Assembly: GCA_011800155.1 (NCBI GenBank) | Contig: CM022369.1 | Location: forward strand, 1,426,001-1,490,000 | Origin: Flammulina velutipes | Taxonomy: Eukaryota; Basidiomycota; Agaricomycetes; Agaricales; Physalacriaceae | Length of the DNA stretch: 64,000 bases | Reading direction: 5' to 3' | Shown: piece by piece, positions 34,791 to 47,241 of the stretch | Position numbering within the stretch: position 1 is the stretch's first letter | How the letters are laid out: every line of letters begins with the position of its first letter | The notes under the pieces: model-generated | Told to the model about the DNA's origin: nothing | Database searches by the model: none | What the model saw: only the letters and a program-made list of their open reading frames with translations | Translations under genes and position numbers: made by a program

Positions 34791-36271
34791 ATGCATTTCC
34801 ATTCACTTCCGCTATGTCTCGTGCTTCTCGTAACGTCCTCTGTGGCATCCGCATCCTTGTTGTCTCGCATGCACAACGCTGCTTCACGACATACCAAGTC
34901 GCTGGCACGCGATCTACGCACTGTTTTCAAACCTATTCTAGTCTCCCGGCAGAGCGAACAGGCCCGCCTCACGTACTGCAAACTCACCAGCAACGGGCTT
35001 ACCAGCTCAGGAGGAGATAGCGACGACAACGATGGTGGGAGCGGGAGCGGTGGTGGTGGTTCGGGCACAAACCCTAGTGGAACAAGCACGAGGACCGAGT
35101 CGAGTCCCGCGCCGACAGGATCCACTGTCGCATCGCCTTGGAATTTGGTGGAGACACATGTGCGTGGCGTACTTTGAATTTCCATTCTTGAGATGTTCTG
35201 ATGGATGGATGGATCACAGACTGGCTCGAGCTTTTTCAGTGGTTGGGATTTTTGGACTTTTGATGATCCAACTCATGGTATAGTGGACTATATTGACGAG
35301 AGCTCCGGGGTGCGTTATAACTTTCTCAACTACTCGCCAATCTTCTCATCGGACATGTAGAGAGCAAATGGAATACTTGAAGTGAATGGTGACGGGCATG
35401 CTATCATGCGGGTTGAAACAACGCAGACTGTGCAAACGAACCGCCAAAGCATTCGCATTCACTCAAAAAGTACATTCGACACTGGTACACTAGCCATTAT
35501 GGACTCTATTCACATGCCGACTGGATGCGGCACATGGCCTGCTTGGTGGTCCAATGGTGAGTTGCTTCATTCCATCTTTTCGACATCCCAGCTCATAGTC
35601 ACAGGCCCTAATTGGCCCATCGGCGGCGAGATAGACATTATAGAAGGCGTGCACAACTACACGAACAACCAAGCGACGATCCACACCGACTCGGGTTGCT
35701 CTATCCCCACCGACGACGAGTCGATCCTTGGAATCAGTGGCACAGTTATCGACGGGACCAATTGCGCAGCACTCGAGACTGGGAATCAAGGCTGTGGTGT
35801 CCGCAGTTCATCGGACGTATCGTTCGGGAGAGCATTCAACAACAACGGGGGAGGTGTCTACGCTATGGAATGGACCGATGACGGTATCTCGATATACTTT
35901 TGGGAGGCGGGGTCCATTCCAGCTGACGTGACCGCTGAGACACCTGTACCCAGCAGTTGGGGTCGACCGATGGCTACATGGCCAGCATCGGGCTGCAATC
36001 CCTCGAAATATTTTTACGAGAATATCTTCATCTTCGACACGACATTATGCGGTGATTGGGCTGGTACCTCTTGGCAGTTGACTGGTATCCCGGGCCAAGA
36101 GGAGAGTTGTGCGGACCGCACTGGTTACCCGACATGCGAAGCCTTTGTGAGAGCGGAGGGATCTTCTTTCAACGAGGCTTGTAAGTGGTCGTCTCTTTAT
36201 TCACGAACCGGGTCTCACAAAATGATATAGATTGGGAAGTTAAGAGTGTCAAGTTTTACACGCTCAAGTAA
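34791..36271 (+). CDS. Secreted GH16 endo-beta-glucanase (laminarinase-like)
   Basis: Family 16 glycoside hydrolase acting on beta-1,3(4)-glucans, outside the cell or in the wall. Exons 34791-35159, 35220-35309, 35361-35556, 35605-36180 and 36231-36271 join in frame to 423 residues. A signal peptide (MHFHSLPLCLVLLVTSSVASA) is followed by a roughly 100-residue Ser/Gly/Thr linker region, then the catalytic domain starting near SGWDFWTFDDPTHG. The active-site motif GGEIDIIEG (ExDxxE: nucleophile, Asp, acid/base) is intact, as is the PTGCGTWPAWW block. Cys residues in the C-terminal half probably form disulphides. The long linker before the catalytic domain is unusual for the short laminarinases, but no GPI signal or membrane segment is present at the end. 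Confidence 0.93.
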
Positions 36272-36459
36272 TGATGGACATGACTATATGACTGTATTTT
36301 CTAGATGACATTACTATACATGGTGTGGATATAAACGCCGAGCGCGCCATTGATATGCAATGAGTTCGCCAACACTCAGGTAAAATTACAAGCACACATC
36401 TACACGAATGAAGCTATTGGAATGTGTTTACGATTATTCTCCAATTCGTGTGATTGGAT

Positions 36460-37972
36460 TCAATACTCTTCATCCGAGTAGTCAGAATAGTCGTCATCTG
36501 TATCGACGACTGGTATAGGAGCATTATTTGGGTCGATCTCCGCGTCATCTGCATCGACAGCCTCCCCAACGTCGGTCGGATTACCTCCCGTTTGTGGTGC
36601 GATGGGTGGATGGTCTAACTTCGACGAGCTGGGGGCTGCCAATTCTGCTGAACGTCTGCATTCCCTTTGTTCATCAATCGCGTTGCCGCTCGCCATATCA
36701 AGGAAGACGTCGAGGAGAATCCTAACAAAGATGTGAGAGGACTGATAGGCTTTATAGATCCATGCTTGCCTTGAATCATTCCCAGCGCACATGCCCGAGG
36801 CCTTGTCAACAGGTAGTCTGAGTTTATGTGCTGCCATATGGCGCGGGTTATCTGTGTTCTGCGCAGACTGGAAGAGCTCTGTGCACAGAGCGCGAACGTC
36901 GACGAGGAAGGTTTGACTACGCATGTGCGGTGCGTGGGAACGAAAGCTTCGCTCAGTCAAGGAGTAGTTGAAAAAAGGGCCTAATCCTATGTGCCAGTCA
37001 GAAACGGCGATCCCACATTCTTTGAGATATGCCTTTGCCCTTTCCTGGCCGCACACAAGCAGGCAAGTAGGTGTTTCCGAAGAGAACAAAGAGTGCATAC
37101 GGGCTGCAAGGTCGTCACGACCGAGAGTCTCAGTCTCGCCGTAAACGAAACTCTGTTCAGGTCGGTGAGTATAGAGTAGAAATCTGATATCCACGAACTC
37201 ACAATTCTTTCCCCCAAGTGGGAATTGGATTGTATTATGATATGATGCGTAGAGAGCGGAGTCAAACTTCCAACACCAGTCTCTACGTACCCAACATCTG
37301 CGACTGTGACGGTGTCCAGCCAGTACGAGAAGGCGAGAGAGACTATCCGAAGAGTCCTCAGATTGATTAGGTGCCCCGTGGTTAGCCCGAACCGGCTGGG
37401 CGATCCTACGTCCCCTAGCAAGGCGCGATGCAGGATTCTAGATTTCACTGGATGTCAACTTCCTACCCAAAATATTGGACCACTGATACCGACCTGCAGT
37501 GCTCGAACATGGCTCGATAGGTTCCGTCCGGGTTTCCATGGTATTTCTTATTGTTCGTCCCGATTTTCGACAACTTTTTTGCCAGCTGCTCAGAATGGGT
37601 GAAGAAGATAGGCGAGAGGGATTTGAATGCGCTAGCGCTGACAGCGTCTCGTGGCCCAAAGTTGTACTGTAGGAGACGCGCAGCATCGTCATTGGAGAGA
37701 AGGAGAGATGACGCGCCGCTAGCGTCGATACCTAGCTTCGGCGTCAGCAAAGATGGATGACGCCACACTGTGGTTCTGGATACTTGACCTAGGATTAATT
37801 GCAGAGATGTGCTACCTTGGGATGCGAAGATGTCGTTTGCAATTGATTTTTTGTCGAAACGGCGCCTAAGTGACCATATCCGTGTCAGACGAGAAGTGTC
37901 AACATCGAAAAAGGCATACCTTCTCAACAAATCGTTATAGCCTTTGCCTGCTACTTCGTAGAATTGGGCCAT
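36460..37972 (-). CDS. Gfd2/YDR514C-like RNase H-fold protein, probably not catalytic
   Basis: Assigned by pattern to the fungal Gfd2/YDR514C-like family with a DEDD exonuclease fold; function unknown. From ATG 37972 the protein has an Arg/Lys-rich N-terminal region, then LRIVSLAFSYWLDTVTVADVG at the place where this family has an aspartate-x-glutamate, then HHIIIQSNSHLGERI, and after a 0-phase intron SFVYGETETLG, LLVCGQERAKAYL and FLVDVRAL. The last block AGNDSR..LLDVFLDMA matches the NAGNDARYT motif. The first catalytic DxE reads AFS, so activity looks lost. The tail is acidic (DDDYSDYSDEEY). An intron with a GC donor is likely at 36722-36769; the retained form also stays in frame. It converges on GH16, 188 bp apart. 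Confidence 0.65.
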
Positions 37973-38288
37973 CTTGAGACTGTGGTGGCAGTGGACAAAG
38001 CATCTTTAGCCTAAAAAATTCGTTAAAAAACCTATCCATTACTTAAACTTTTAGGTTTTGGGCCCGAGTACACGCTAGTGGTGCAGATGCAAGTTTGTTT
38101 GAGCGTTCTTTGTTGATGGGCCGTTTATTGTGGCGTACTATCTTTCGCTGATAACAATGATTACAACATAATTTTATATTTACCTTCCCACTCAGAAGAT
38201 CAACACACACAGTAAGAGGGGTCTCGACAATTAGCTAAGCACCTATGTGCGTTTTAACGTACCCACATCCTTCACAAGTCACCATCCT
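37973..38288. other. Intergenic: promoter of the Gfd2-like gene
   Basis: 316 bases, AT-rich around 38020-38060 and 38160-38190. No frame or motif that I can support. Confidence 0.4.
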
Positions 38289-41200
38289 TCATGCGCGTCC
38301 GCCCTTCTTCTTCTTGTTGACAACCTTGAAACCACCCCACTCGGATGCCGGGGGTTTGGGTTGCGCTTTAACCACCTCAGCAATAGAGATCGGCTTGTTC
38401 GCATTCGCGCCAGGGCCGCTCTTCGGCCGGGCGGCCGCATCTGCCTTGCGTTTGCTCACAAAGTTAGCCGCGAAGTGTCGCCCATCAAGAGTGGTGCTGT
38501 TGGAATAGACCATCTCAGCTATGAGCTCGACAGTTGATGTGTCAGGATCAACGGGGAAGGAGAGAAGCATCTGCATGATTTCTTCAACTGTCGAGGCGTG
38601 AGTTATTAGTGAATGGGATATGACGAAAGCAGCGCGTACCATTGACAGTCTTGTTCAATCCTTGCAAGGACTCATTTAACCATTTCAGGAATTCGTGGGA
38701 AGGAGCGGCTGGGTACTCTTCGAGCTTGACAACGGTAGGTGCAGCCTTAGGTGGTACAGGGGTAGTTGTCGTTCGGATTGGGGTAGGTGTGCCGTTGACT
38801 CGAGGGGCGGAGGTCAGAGTCGGCGCAACAGCAGCAGGAATTGTCGCAGGACGCGCCGATGGGGCTGTAGATAAAGGAGTGGTCTTTCCGCTGGGGCCAA
38901 CGGTTGTCCAGGCGCCACCAGTTTGTATAGGAGTACCCGGCTGGTGCAACAGAGAATTAACGGCAGAAATCAAGATAGAGTGTCGGATTTACCTTCACCA
39001 TAGTTTCTGCATACCCTCTGCGCGCAGCGATAGTTGCAACGGTCTCCTTGGCGGCTAATTTCTTGCGGGCCTCTTCCTCTTCCTGTATCTCCTTCATTGT
39101 TTTCTTGACAGTAGGAGCCTTTACAGCAGTGGTCCAAACGGGCGTAGCATGGCTAATAGCGGGACTCGAAGTAGCAGACGCTTCCTTCGTTACACGTCCA
39201 CCTGCCTGGGACGTAGGAAGGCCCCAAGACGCACTAAACGACTGCACGTCTTCCGCGGAAGTAGAGGAAGTAACACTAGCACGGGGGCGCTCCTTTTCTT
39301 TCTCTGCCGCCTTCTTTTTGGCCTCAGCTTCCTGTATATCGCGAAGGCTCAACGATACACCAGACGGTTTGCTGTCATCCTCCTTGGCCCAAACAGGCTT
39401 TGATGGTGTGGGGGCGGCAGGAGATGCAGATGCAGGAGAAGCAGGAACTGCCTCCGCTGACACGACAGATAAGGTAGGTTTCGAAGGGGCTTTGGCGCGA
39501 GATGACTTTTTCGTCACAGCTATCGACTGGTCAGTGGATTGTTGAGCAGCGGACTGTGCTGGGGTAGGAGCGGGGTCGTGCTGGGTCACAGGCTCATTAG
39601 GCCTCCCATTTACAACAGGTTCAGCCGATGTATAATTATTCTCTTCCGTTGGAGTGTTAACATTCGCCCATGGAGAGGAAGTCGCTGGCTTTGGGACTGT
39701 CGGTCTTGGAGCAACGGTAGGTGCACCCCATGGGGCGATAGGCGATGGTACAGTGTTGGCAGATGTTGGATAATTGGAATCAAAGGGGCCGGGCTGCCTG
39801 AGCTCTTGCACATTCCCCCAAGGTGAAATGAGAGGAGCTGGCTCTGGTGCCTTCTGGATGGTACTTTGAGGGTAAGAAGATTGTGTCGGCTGTTGGGAAG
39901 ATAGAGCGTGGTACGATGAGAAGCCTGGCGTCACAGGAGCTTGTTGGGCATGAATGTCCTCCAGCTGAACAGCATTGCCTGAAGGAAGAATGTCATGGGG
40001 TCCTAGTGAATTGAAAGTGCCACCGCCACTGCCCAGGCCGCTAGACGGCAATCTCGTTGTGAATTGTGATGCATCAGCTGACCCTCTCCCGGATAGTAAT
40101 GGGTCGAAGCTGGGACTAATGATACCATTCGCCTGTGGTGGCCAATGGCTAGGAGCGAAGGAAGAGTAGGTGTTGTCTAATGTAACGGATCGTGCGGGTG
40201 TCGGCGGGTGGCCAATTGGTCCAGACGGATCGTAAAAGTTCCTTCGGTTAACACCAGTGAAATCAGGACCAGGAGCGTAATTGGCTGCCCGACCACCAAA
40301 TGCATTGGGATCGGGGGAGTCATTGCTATATCGTCCGGCGCCTAAGGACGATGCGGGAGAATCGGAAGGATTGGATCCTCCCATAAATGACTCAAAAGTG
40401 GAGGAGCGTATAGAGCGTATAGGAGAAGGTTGGAAGGGAGAAGAAAATTGTTCAGAGGGAGGGAACGAATGAGGGTCAACGGTTCGATGCAAACCAGGAG
40501 GCGGGACGGGTCGATGCGGCGTCAAGAAGAGCGGACCAGTCGTTCTAGTTGCGAGAACTGCGACCGTTGTCCACTCCGTATCGAGGAGAGTCCTTTTCAT
40601 CAACAAGTCGGGGGTAAAATACCCTTCGTCTTGCCATTTTTGCATCAAGTCAGCACGGAATGGACCTATACGACACTGAGAATATGACCACTGCGTTGGG
40701 AAAGACAAGACACACCTTGTACTTGCCCTTGAGGATCAAGATAAGACCATTCGACGCTGTTTAGATCTTGCAAACCGGATGGTGGGAAGCCGGAAGAGCT
40801 GTTTGCGGGCGACGGAGAAGAACTGTGATTGCTGTCGGAGAGGCGGGAGGCTGCTGTTTCAATGGCGCCTCCAGCCTGATTTCTGATTGGCAGGATATCA
40901 GGCTGGACCGCCGTCTCGTCCTCTTCTTTGATTTTTTCTTCCACAAGCTCGCTGGCGGTGTCGCGATGGATTATATTTGGTGTCTTCGGCATTCCCTCTG
41001 ACGCGCGCCGTCGTGAGGTCCAGGAGTCAGCGCCAGCAGGGAAAACACCATCAAAGGCGGACCCCATTCGAGCATTCCTGGGAGACGGCATTCCTGGGTC
41101 GCGCGCAGACATTGGAGACTGCATCGAAGACAAGGACAGCTTTCTGGGAAGGGTAGACGGTATCTGATCTGTACATGAATGAGCAAAAAAAAGAATGGGG

Positions 41201-41809
41201 AATATTAAGCACAATGCGCACCAGTGCTCTCGCCACGCCTTCGAGTAAGTGGCCCGAATCTCTCTCGGAGAGGACTTCCTGGACTAGCAGAGTTGTTGTG
41301 ATTTAGCCTAGGCCGTTCCGAGCCCAAATTCTGCGTCGCTACAGGAGACAAGAAATCCGTGGATTGACGACGCCGCAAATCGGAATTCAAAGAGGTCGCA
41401 AAGAGCTGGGAAGACACGAGGTGAACACATTGCAGAAACGCGACAAGGGAAACACAGCGAGACGCACCTTCTTCTCAGCTTCGCTTATTTCGCGTAGTGA
41501 AGTCGGTTCGGCGCTTACTTCCCGCACGACACCCTCCCAACGCTCGACTTCGAGTCCAAGTCCACTCTGTCCGCCTCCGTCTCTGTAAATCTGCAGCAGT
41601 TCCTCCTTTGAATATCGGAATGGACGAGAATCGTCGCGATTTTCGGTCTGAACAGGCATGGCTGGAGATACAAGAGCTGAATAGGTAGACGCGTTAGAAG
41701 TCGGCGCTGCGGGGCTGCTCGGCGGTAGCTGCTGTTGCTCTTGAGGAGTTCGAGAAATGGGCTGCTTTCGCATCCATTCGGGGCCAAAATGCATCGTGCT
41801 GGTCGACAT
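38289..41809 (-). CDS. GYF-domain adaptor protein (Smy2-like)
   Basis: GYF domains bind proline-rich peptides; Smy2/Syh1 relatives act in mRNA quality control and COPII-linked traffic. The start at 41809 gives MSTSTMHFGPEWMRKQ, with the conserved MHFGPEWMR of fungal Smy2 proteins. The GYF domain is assembled across an intron: VEWSYLDPQGQVQGPFRADL then MQKWQDEGYFTPDLLMKR, with the hallmark W-x-Y, GPF and GYF all present. After it comes a very long Ser/Pro/Ala/Gln region, a charged KEIQEEEEARKKLAAKE helix, then SHEFLKWLNESLQGLN and VEEIMQMLLSFP, and a lysine-rich tail NKKKKGGRA. The large exon 38957-40675 encodes most of the disordered part. About 1,100 residues with five or six introns. Confidence 0.92.
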
Positions 41810-42061
41810 GTTATCAAGGAGTTTGGTGTAGCTGTGAATCGCAACTGGTGTAGAGACTTTGTAGTTTTTTCTCAAATTTCTTTGCCCTAACCTTCACACG
41901 TGCCGCCGATGGCCGTTGGCGCTTTAGGGCAGGCGCCGTTGATACACTCTACATGGCTGTATAAATTATGTATTCCTATTTATTCCACCTTTACTCTCCA
42001 GACAGATAGAGGTAACTCTGCAGAAAGGTCAGAAGATATAGACACCGCAGACAATACATAA

Positions 42062-44334
42062 CTAACCTTGCAACTTTCGCGCCGTCGGGATGATGAAAGC
42101 AAACAGGAAGATGATTCCAAAGGTCATACATGCCACTGACACGATGTAGTAGCCGTCAGTCTCAGTCGTGCACTGCCCATTTATTTCCTGGCACATAGCC
42201 TTTCCGTAGTCAGAAACACATTCGGTAGCTAGCACTGGTCAGACGATGCCACGGTGCGTTGAAATTGTGATTACCTTCAACAGCGATCTCCGTCCCAGAC
42301 TCTATGACCTTACAAGTGGCGACGCTAAAGTAATCCACGCCCTTTAGGACAAAGTATTTCGGCCAGGTGCCACCCAAGTTGGTAAACGTGTTGAGCAGCT
42401 TCAGTCGATTTAGTACAACACAATCAATCGCAGGTTGAGCTCACAGTCATATATGTGCCACCAATGAGAGGGTCTGACACGCGTGTGTGGAAGGCGGAGA
42501 TACCCACGAACTGCACCGTGCTCGAGAATGAGGCTAGCACAGTTTGGATAATTAGGAAGATGAAAAAGGAAGTTGAGATCGGAGGTGCCGGGAACCAATA
42601 CACGATCAGCGTTGCGACCAGGCAAAAGGCTAGACGAGGGAGAAACGCGTAGACCCAAGGTCGGAGTGGGCGGTCGCCGCGCGACCATTTCGCTGCTAAC
42701 CACCCGCCGATGATTTGGAAGGGGAAATCGATTAGGACCGCGACCGCGAGTTCTTCCCTCTTGAATCCTTTCTCTACCATCTTCAACGATGTTGCTGCAT
42801 CGTTCGCCGCAAATCCGAGTTTCGCAAAGAAGTGCATAACGACGAGAGATTGAATGTCTACCAGCAGTCCATGAGTGTCTTCTATCCTTGCTAGAATATG
42901 GTGACCTACGCTTTAGTTTGCAGATGGACCAAATCGTTTTGTAAACCCCAGAGATGCTCATATCCGCTTCGTTCGCAGGTTCCTTGTCCTGAAAGAGGTT
43001 AGGCGAGTTTAAACAATTATGTGCACGCCTTACTTCTTTCTTGAAGAACAGGAGCCACAAAGTGATGATGTAGCACATTACTCCCCAAAACTGGAGATAC
43101 GTACTGAGGGAAAGTGTCGGTATGCCCCATTTTTCACTACACAAAATAAGTATCGAAATTAGTATCGATGACTTGATTGAAGAAGACGACTTGCGTGAAT
43201 TCAACACTGTTGAAGGCAAGGAAAACGGTGAATGACGCGAAGTATCCGGTGTTTAACCCAATAGTTTGACAAGTCGAAGCATATGAAAGATTTTCGGGCG
43301 ATAAAAGGGTTAGCGCCCAGCCTGAAAATCCGTCAATATTCAGACAGTGGCGCTTAGTCTCGCAATGTACCGTCAACAGCAATATCTAGACAACAGGTTC
43401 AGATTGACGCGAAGCTCGTAGACTGATAACATACCTTGGGTGGCAGAAATTAAAACGAGTGATGTAAAGATGAATGTGAGCTCTCCAACATTATTTGATG
43501 CCTAGGTAACGTCTCAACGAATGTTCAACCATCGCGTTTGGAAGGGAACTGTCTCACATCATCCATGAGACGCTGCACGTTCCAGGATATGTACAACATC
43601 AAAGTGCCGACAGTAAGCTGCATTGGAATAATCCATGACTTGCGCCGTCCAACAGAAATAAAATAGACAGAATCAACGATCGGTGACCAAAGGAGCTTGA
43701 GGGAGTATGGATAGCTTGAGAGAGCGAATGTAGCTAGTTGGGAGTATGACAGGTGGTCTTTCAGAAGGAATGGAACCGAGCCTTGAGAATTCGGTCAAGA
43801 GACGGCCACAGAAAGAATGTGTATGGCTAACCTAAGGCAAGACCTAACTGTAAGCTGGATATCAGCACTTGTCCATAGATAACAATATTAGCACGTACAG
43901 GAACGCCCTGTATCAAATCTAGCGCGTCCAGGTTAGGATGCAGGCGCCACGAGAGACATTGACAACTCACATAGTACACACAAAAGAGCCATGGCGCGTT
44001 TATCTTTGGTCGAGATAGGACCTTTGTGTTCTCCAGGATGGTCGTTCTCGTAGCCATCGGTACCGCGCGCGGCCTGCCGCCGTTCGTCTTCCGCCAGAAG
44101 ACTCATTTCCATGCCTTCCTCTGCATCATTTTCCAGGCGGTCTGAGATATGATTGGCGCGGGAATTTATGGGCGTACGAGGAGATATTTCGATGTTATTG
44201 AGGGATGAAGACCGAGCCATAGTGTCTTTTGAAGATAGAGCACTGGGCATGTCCTCGGCTCTGGTTTGGTAGCTTTTATTGGACGACGGTCTTGGAGACG
44301 GTGATGTCTTCTTTGCGTTTTTGCGCTTTGGCAT
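42062..44334 (-). CDS. Acetyl-CoA transporter, SLC33A1/AT-1 family
   Basis: Major-facilitator-type transporter carrying acetyl-CoA into the ER/Golgi lumen for acetylation. The start at 44334 gives a basic, Ser-rich cytosolic N-terminus (MPKRKNAKKT). Family blocks are readable through many introns: DLIQGVPVGLALG, the GRRKSWIIPMQL block near 43640, MHFFAKLGFAANDAATSLKM, GFKREELAVAVLIDFPFQI, RPWVYAFLPRLAFCLVATL, ISAFHTRVSDPLIGGTYMT, and the final IIFLFAFIIPTARKLQG before TAG at 42062-42064. The hydrophobic pattern fits 11-12 membrane helices. Start and end were chosen by first ATG and by frame after the last intron. Confidence 0.9.
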
Positions 44335-45235
44335 GCAGCGAAACAATATGAGAGCGATGAATCAGAGTTCGGAAAGTATAGAAGTCGGATGAAGAGAGAG
44401 AGAAGCGGCGTGGCGGTCATGTGATACGCGAGCGCCACGTTGTGCGGATCAGTGATCATTTTCCGTAGCTGAGATTGTTTCAACTTGAACTTGAACTTCA
44501 TGTACTTTTGAGTTGCATCCAGGCTTGCCCAAATGACCATAGGAAGCGACCGGTAGGAATTTTTGCTTTGTCTGCGACGTCATCGATTCCGGGGCGTCCT
44601 TAACCGGGATCGTCAGGTTTGTGCGCACCGCGTGTGGACTGCCACTTTCGCAGACTTCAATGTTCGGCGCGTGTTCGCGCGTCTATGCTTGCGAGGACTT
44701 CTCATCAGTGCAGCAACCGGTGCTATAAAGCGCGATCTTTATCTTTGCGCGGCACAGCGGTGCATAGAACGAACTAGCGATCTTCCTGCTCAACTCGGTG
44801 TCAATGATGTATGTGTTCAATACCAACTTATGCCTGATCCGTAGGTTTCTTCCTTCTATGTACTGGAGCAAACACCGGAGCGAGGCTGTCCCTTTTCGCC
44901 GCGGTGGGTCATGCACTGTCCAATAAGCCCTGACGCACTGCACTCTAAATTTGATGCAAGGTGGCGCACATAGCATGACACAGAGCATGATATTCAGCGA
45001 ATAGAGCTGCACACCTGTTAGCCACAGTGCGTCTACTTGACTTCAGCTATACTATACTGAGGATGTCTCCTTGATTGATATTAGTTCTCCATACAGACGT
45101 GACTATGTGAAAGTTCCACGAAGTATTAGAACGGCGAACCATCGGCGCTTGGGAAGTGATGGGATAGATGGGAAACCTGTTCAGTATAAAGAGGGCCGGT
45201 CATCCTAAACGCCCTCATCATCCCTCTTGTCCATC
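44335..45235. other. Divergent intergenic region, transporter and P450
   Basis: 901 bases between divergent starts. The right end carries a clear TATA box for the P450 gene. Frames at 44563-44844 and 44683-45012 overlap on opposite strands and neither looks like a protein. Confidence 0.5.
45185..45190 (+). promoter_or_regulatory. TATA box, P450 gene
   Basis: TATAAA 46 bp before the ATG at 45236, a normal distance for a short leader. This suggests regulated rather than constitutive expression, which is inference. Confidence 0.6.
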
Positions 45236-47241
45236 ATGCTCAGCCAAATCTTGGAGAACACTGGTTTTCTCACTGTCGCGGTCATTCTTATTTTCGCACT
45301 GCGATCCCTCACCCATTCCCTTAACGTTCGGCGCGTACTGAGGCATGTTCCCGGACCTCGATCATCGTCTCTCATGTGGGGGGAAGAATGGGCGCTGTAT
45401 AGCAGCTCACCAGGCTCACACTATGTCGACTGGCATCGTCAATACGGCAAGGTCGTTAAATTTACCGGTGTCTTTGGGGTTCGTAGAATGTGTACTTTCC
45501 TAAATCGTCTACTGACTGTCGTTTAGCACCAACTGTTATCCATCGCAGACCACAGGGCTGTAACTTTCATCCTGGGGGAGGGTATCTACAAGTTTCCAAA
45601 GCCCGATGGCGTACGCGAGTGGTTCAGAGCTACAACTGGAGAAGGCATACTGTGGGTGGAAGGTATGACACGCCACCTGAGAACCTCGTCCCACGTCAAC
45701 TAACTTATACCTCAGGTAAAGAAGCACATGAAAGACAGAAGCGTTCTCTGGCACCCGCTCTAAAGTATGTCTGTGACTCCCTTTGCGCTCAAGTATACAA
45801 GGCTGACCCGCGTCTCATCTCAGTCCCCAGGCAGTCAGAAATATGACGCAGATATTCTACGAGACAGCTGCCAAATTGACGCACCAGTGGACCACGATGA
45901 TTGAATCGAGTTCTCAAGATGAGATCAAAGTGGAGGTCACGAACTGGGCGGGCCGTTTCGCGTGAGTCGATCGAAGCTCTGATTCATGCCGCACACTGAT
46001 CATTTTATCGTACAGTCTAGACACTGTCGCCCGAGCCGCCTTCTCTCATGACTTCGGCTGTCTAGATGGACAGCCCCATGGCTTGGCGGAGGCTCTTGAC
46101 GGACTTACGAACAACGAAAATAAGCGCTCTTCATTCTACATGCGCGCAATATTTTGGGTATTCCCCTCAATCCTTTCCATCGGAGAAAAGGGAAAGATGA
46201 TCCGGAAAACCAAGCTGGAACTGGGTTCTGTCGCCACAAAAGTTTGGAAGGATGCCAAAATCGTTGGGACTGACGGCAATAATATTCTATCTGTCATGCG
46301 TAAGTTCGGAGGCATTCTTTTACTTGGATTGATTCTCAACATTTTACCTAGTCCAAGCCGGAGATGATATGAACGAAGAAGACATAGTCTCTCAGATGCG
46401 CACCATCATATCGGCTGGGTACGAACCTGTGTCTGCGATAATAGCGGTGAATACATTGCATTTTCATCTCAAACATATCTAAATGTATTGCTTAGTGGGT
46501 ACTATACGAGCTATCGACGAATTTGGGTGTTCAAAGAGTTTTACGCGAAGAAATAACTAATTCGTGTGCCGCGGACCCCTCATTCGACGAGTTGAGCTCC
46601 GATTTTCCATTACTAGACGCAGTGATCAAGGAAACACTACGATTACATCCACCTATACTAGAGAATCACCACCAGGCAAGTGTCTATACGTTTCCTTCGC
46701 AACTGTAAATGGCTGAACAGACTTCAGGCCGCAGAAACGATGATCATCCCTCTATCAGAACCTCTTCCCGGGACCTCGGAGTGCCAGCTTATCATTCCCA
46801 AAGGCACCATTCTAGAGATCCCAGTCAACATCATCCAAACAGATCCCGCGATATGGGGCGCAGATGCAGATGTATTTCGTCCAGAACGCTGGTTGGAACG
46901 CAAGAAGGACGGTATCCGACACCCTCGAGAGATGTTCGCGTTCAGTGAAGGGTAAGCTTTTACCTTTGCCTTCTAGCGCATTTGTTCTGAATAACGGTCT
47001 TAGACCACGTTCGTGTGTTGGGAAGGCCTTTGCTATGTGTGAAATCAAGGTAAGTTTACTTCTCGGTATTACCTACTAGAGTAAATGCTAACATCCTTTC
47101 TAGGCGCTCACAGTAACTTTGCTACGCCACTTCTCCTTCACATGCGATCGCGAAATCGAGGCCTTCCAGAGTTTTGTAATCCGGCCTCGAGTCAAAGGAG
47201 AGGCAGCCAGCTCGCTCCCGCTGCTCGTTCGAAAGATTTAA
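45236..47241 (+). CDS. Cytochrome P450 monooxygenase, family not assigned
   Basis: Membrane-anchored haem monooxygenase; substrate unknown. The ATG at 45236 gives an N-terminal anchor (LTVAVILIFALRSL) and the proline hinge HVPGPRSS. The helix C region KEAHERQKRSLAPAL, ExxR KETLRLHPP, FRPERWLE and the haem loop FSEGPRSCVGKAFA (Cys ligand present) are intact. It ends SLPLLVRKI, TAA at 47239-47241. In the I-helix the usual A-G-x-E-T-T/S reads AGYEPVSAI: the conserved Thr is replaced by Pro or shifted. About 10 introns. The one at 46676-46727 appears to use a GC donor (CAG then GCAAGT), giving HHQ-AAETMIIPLSEP as expected for the family. The gene converges on CYP61, but nothing else suggests a biosynthetic cluster. 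Confidence 0.9.

Noticed and set aside
38642..39545. Long plus-strand frames, e.g. 38642-39058 and 39048-39545
   Set aside because: Shadows of the large low-complexity GYF gene exon on the minus strand.
45227..45235. Longer P450 start upstream of the ATG
   Set aside because: The extra codons begin with TTG, not ATG.
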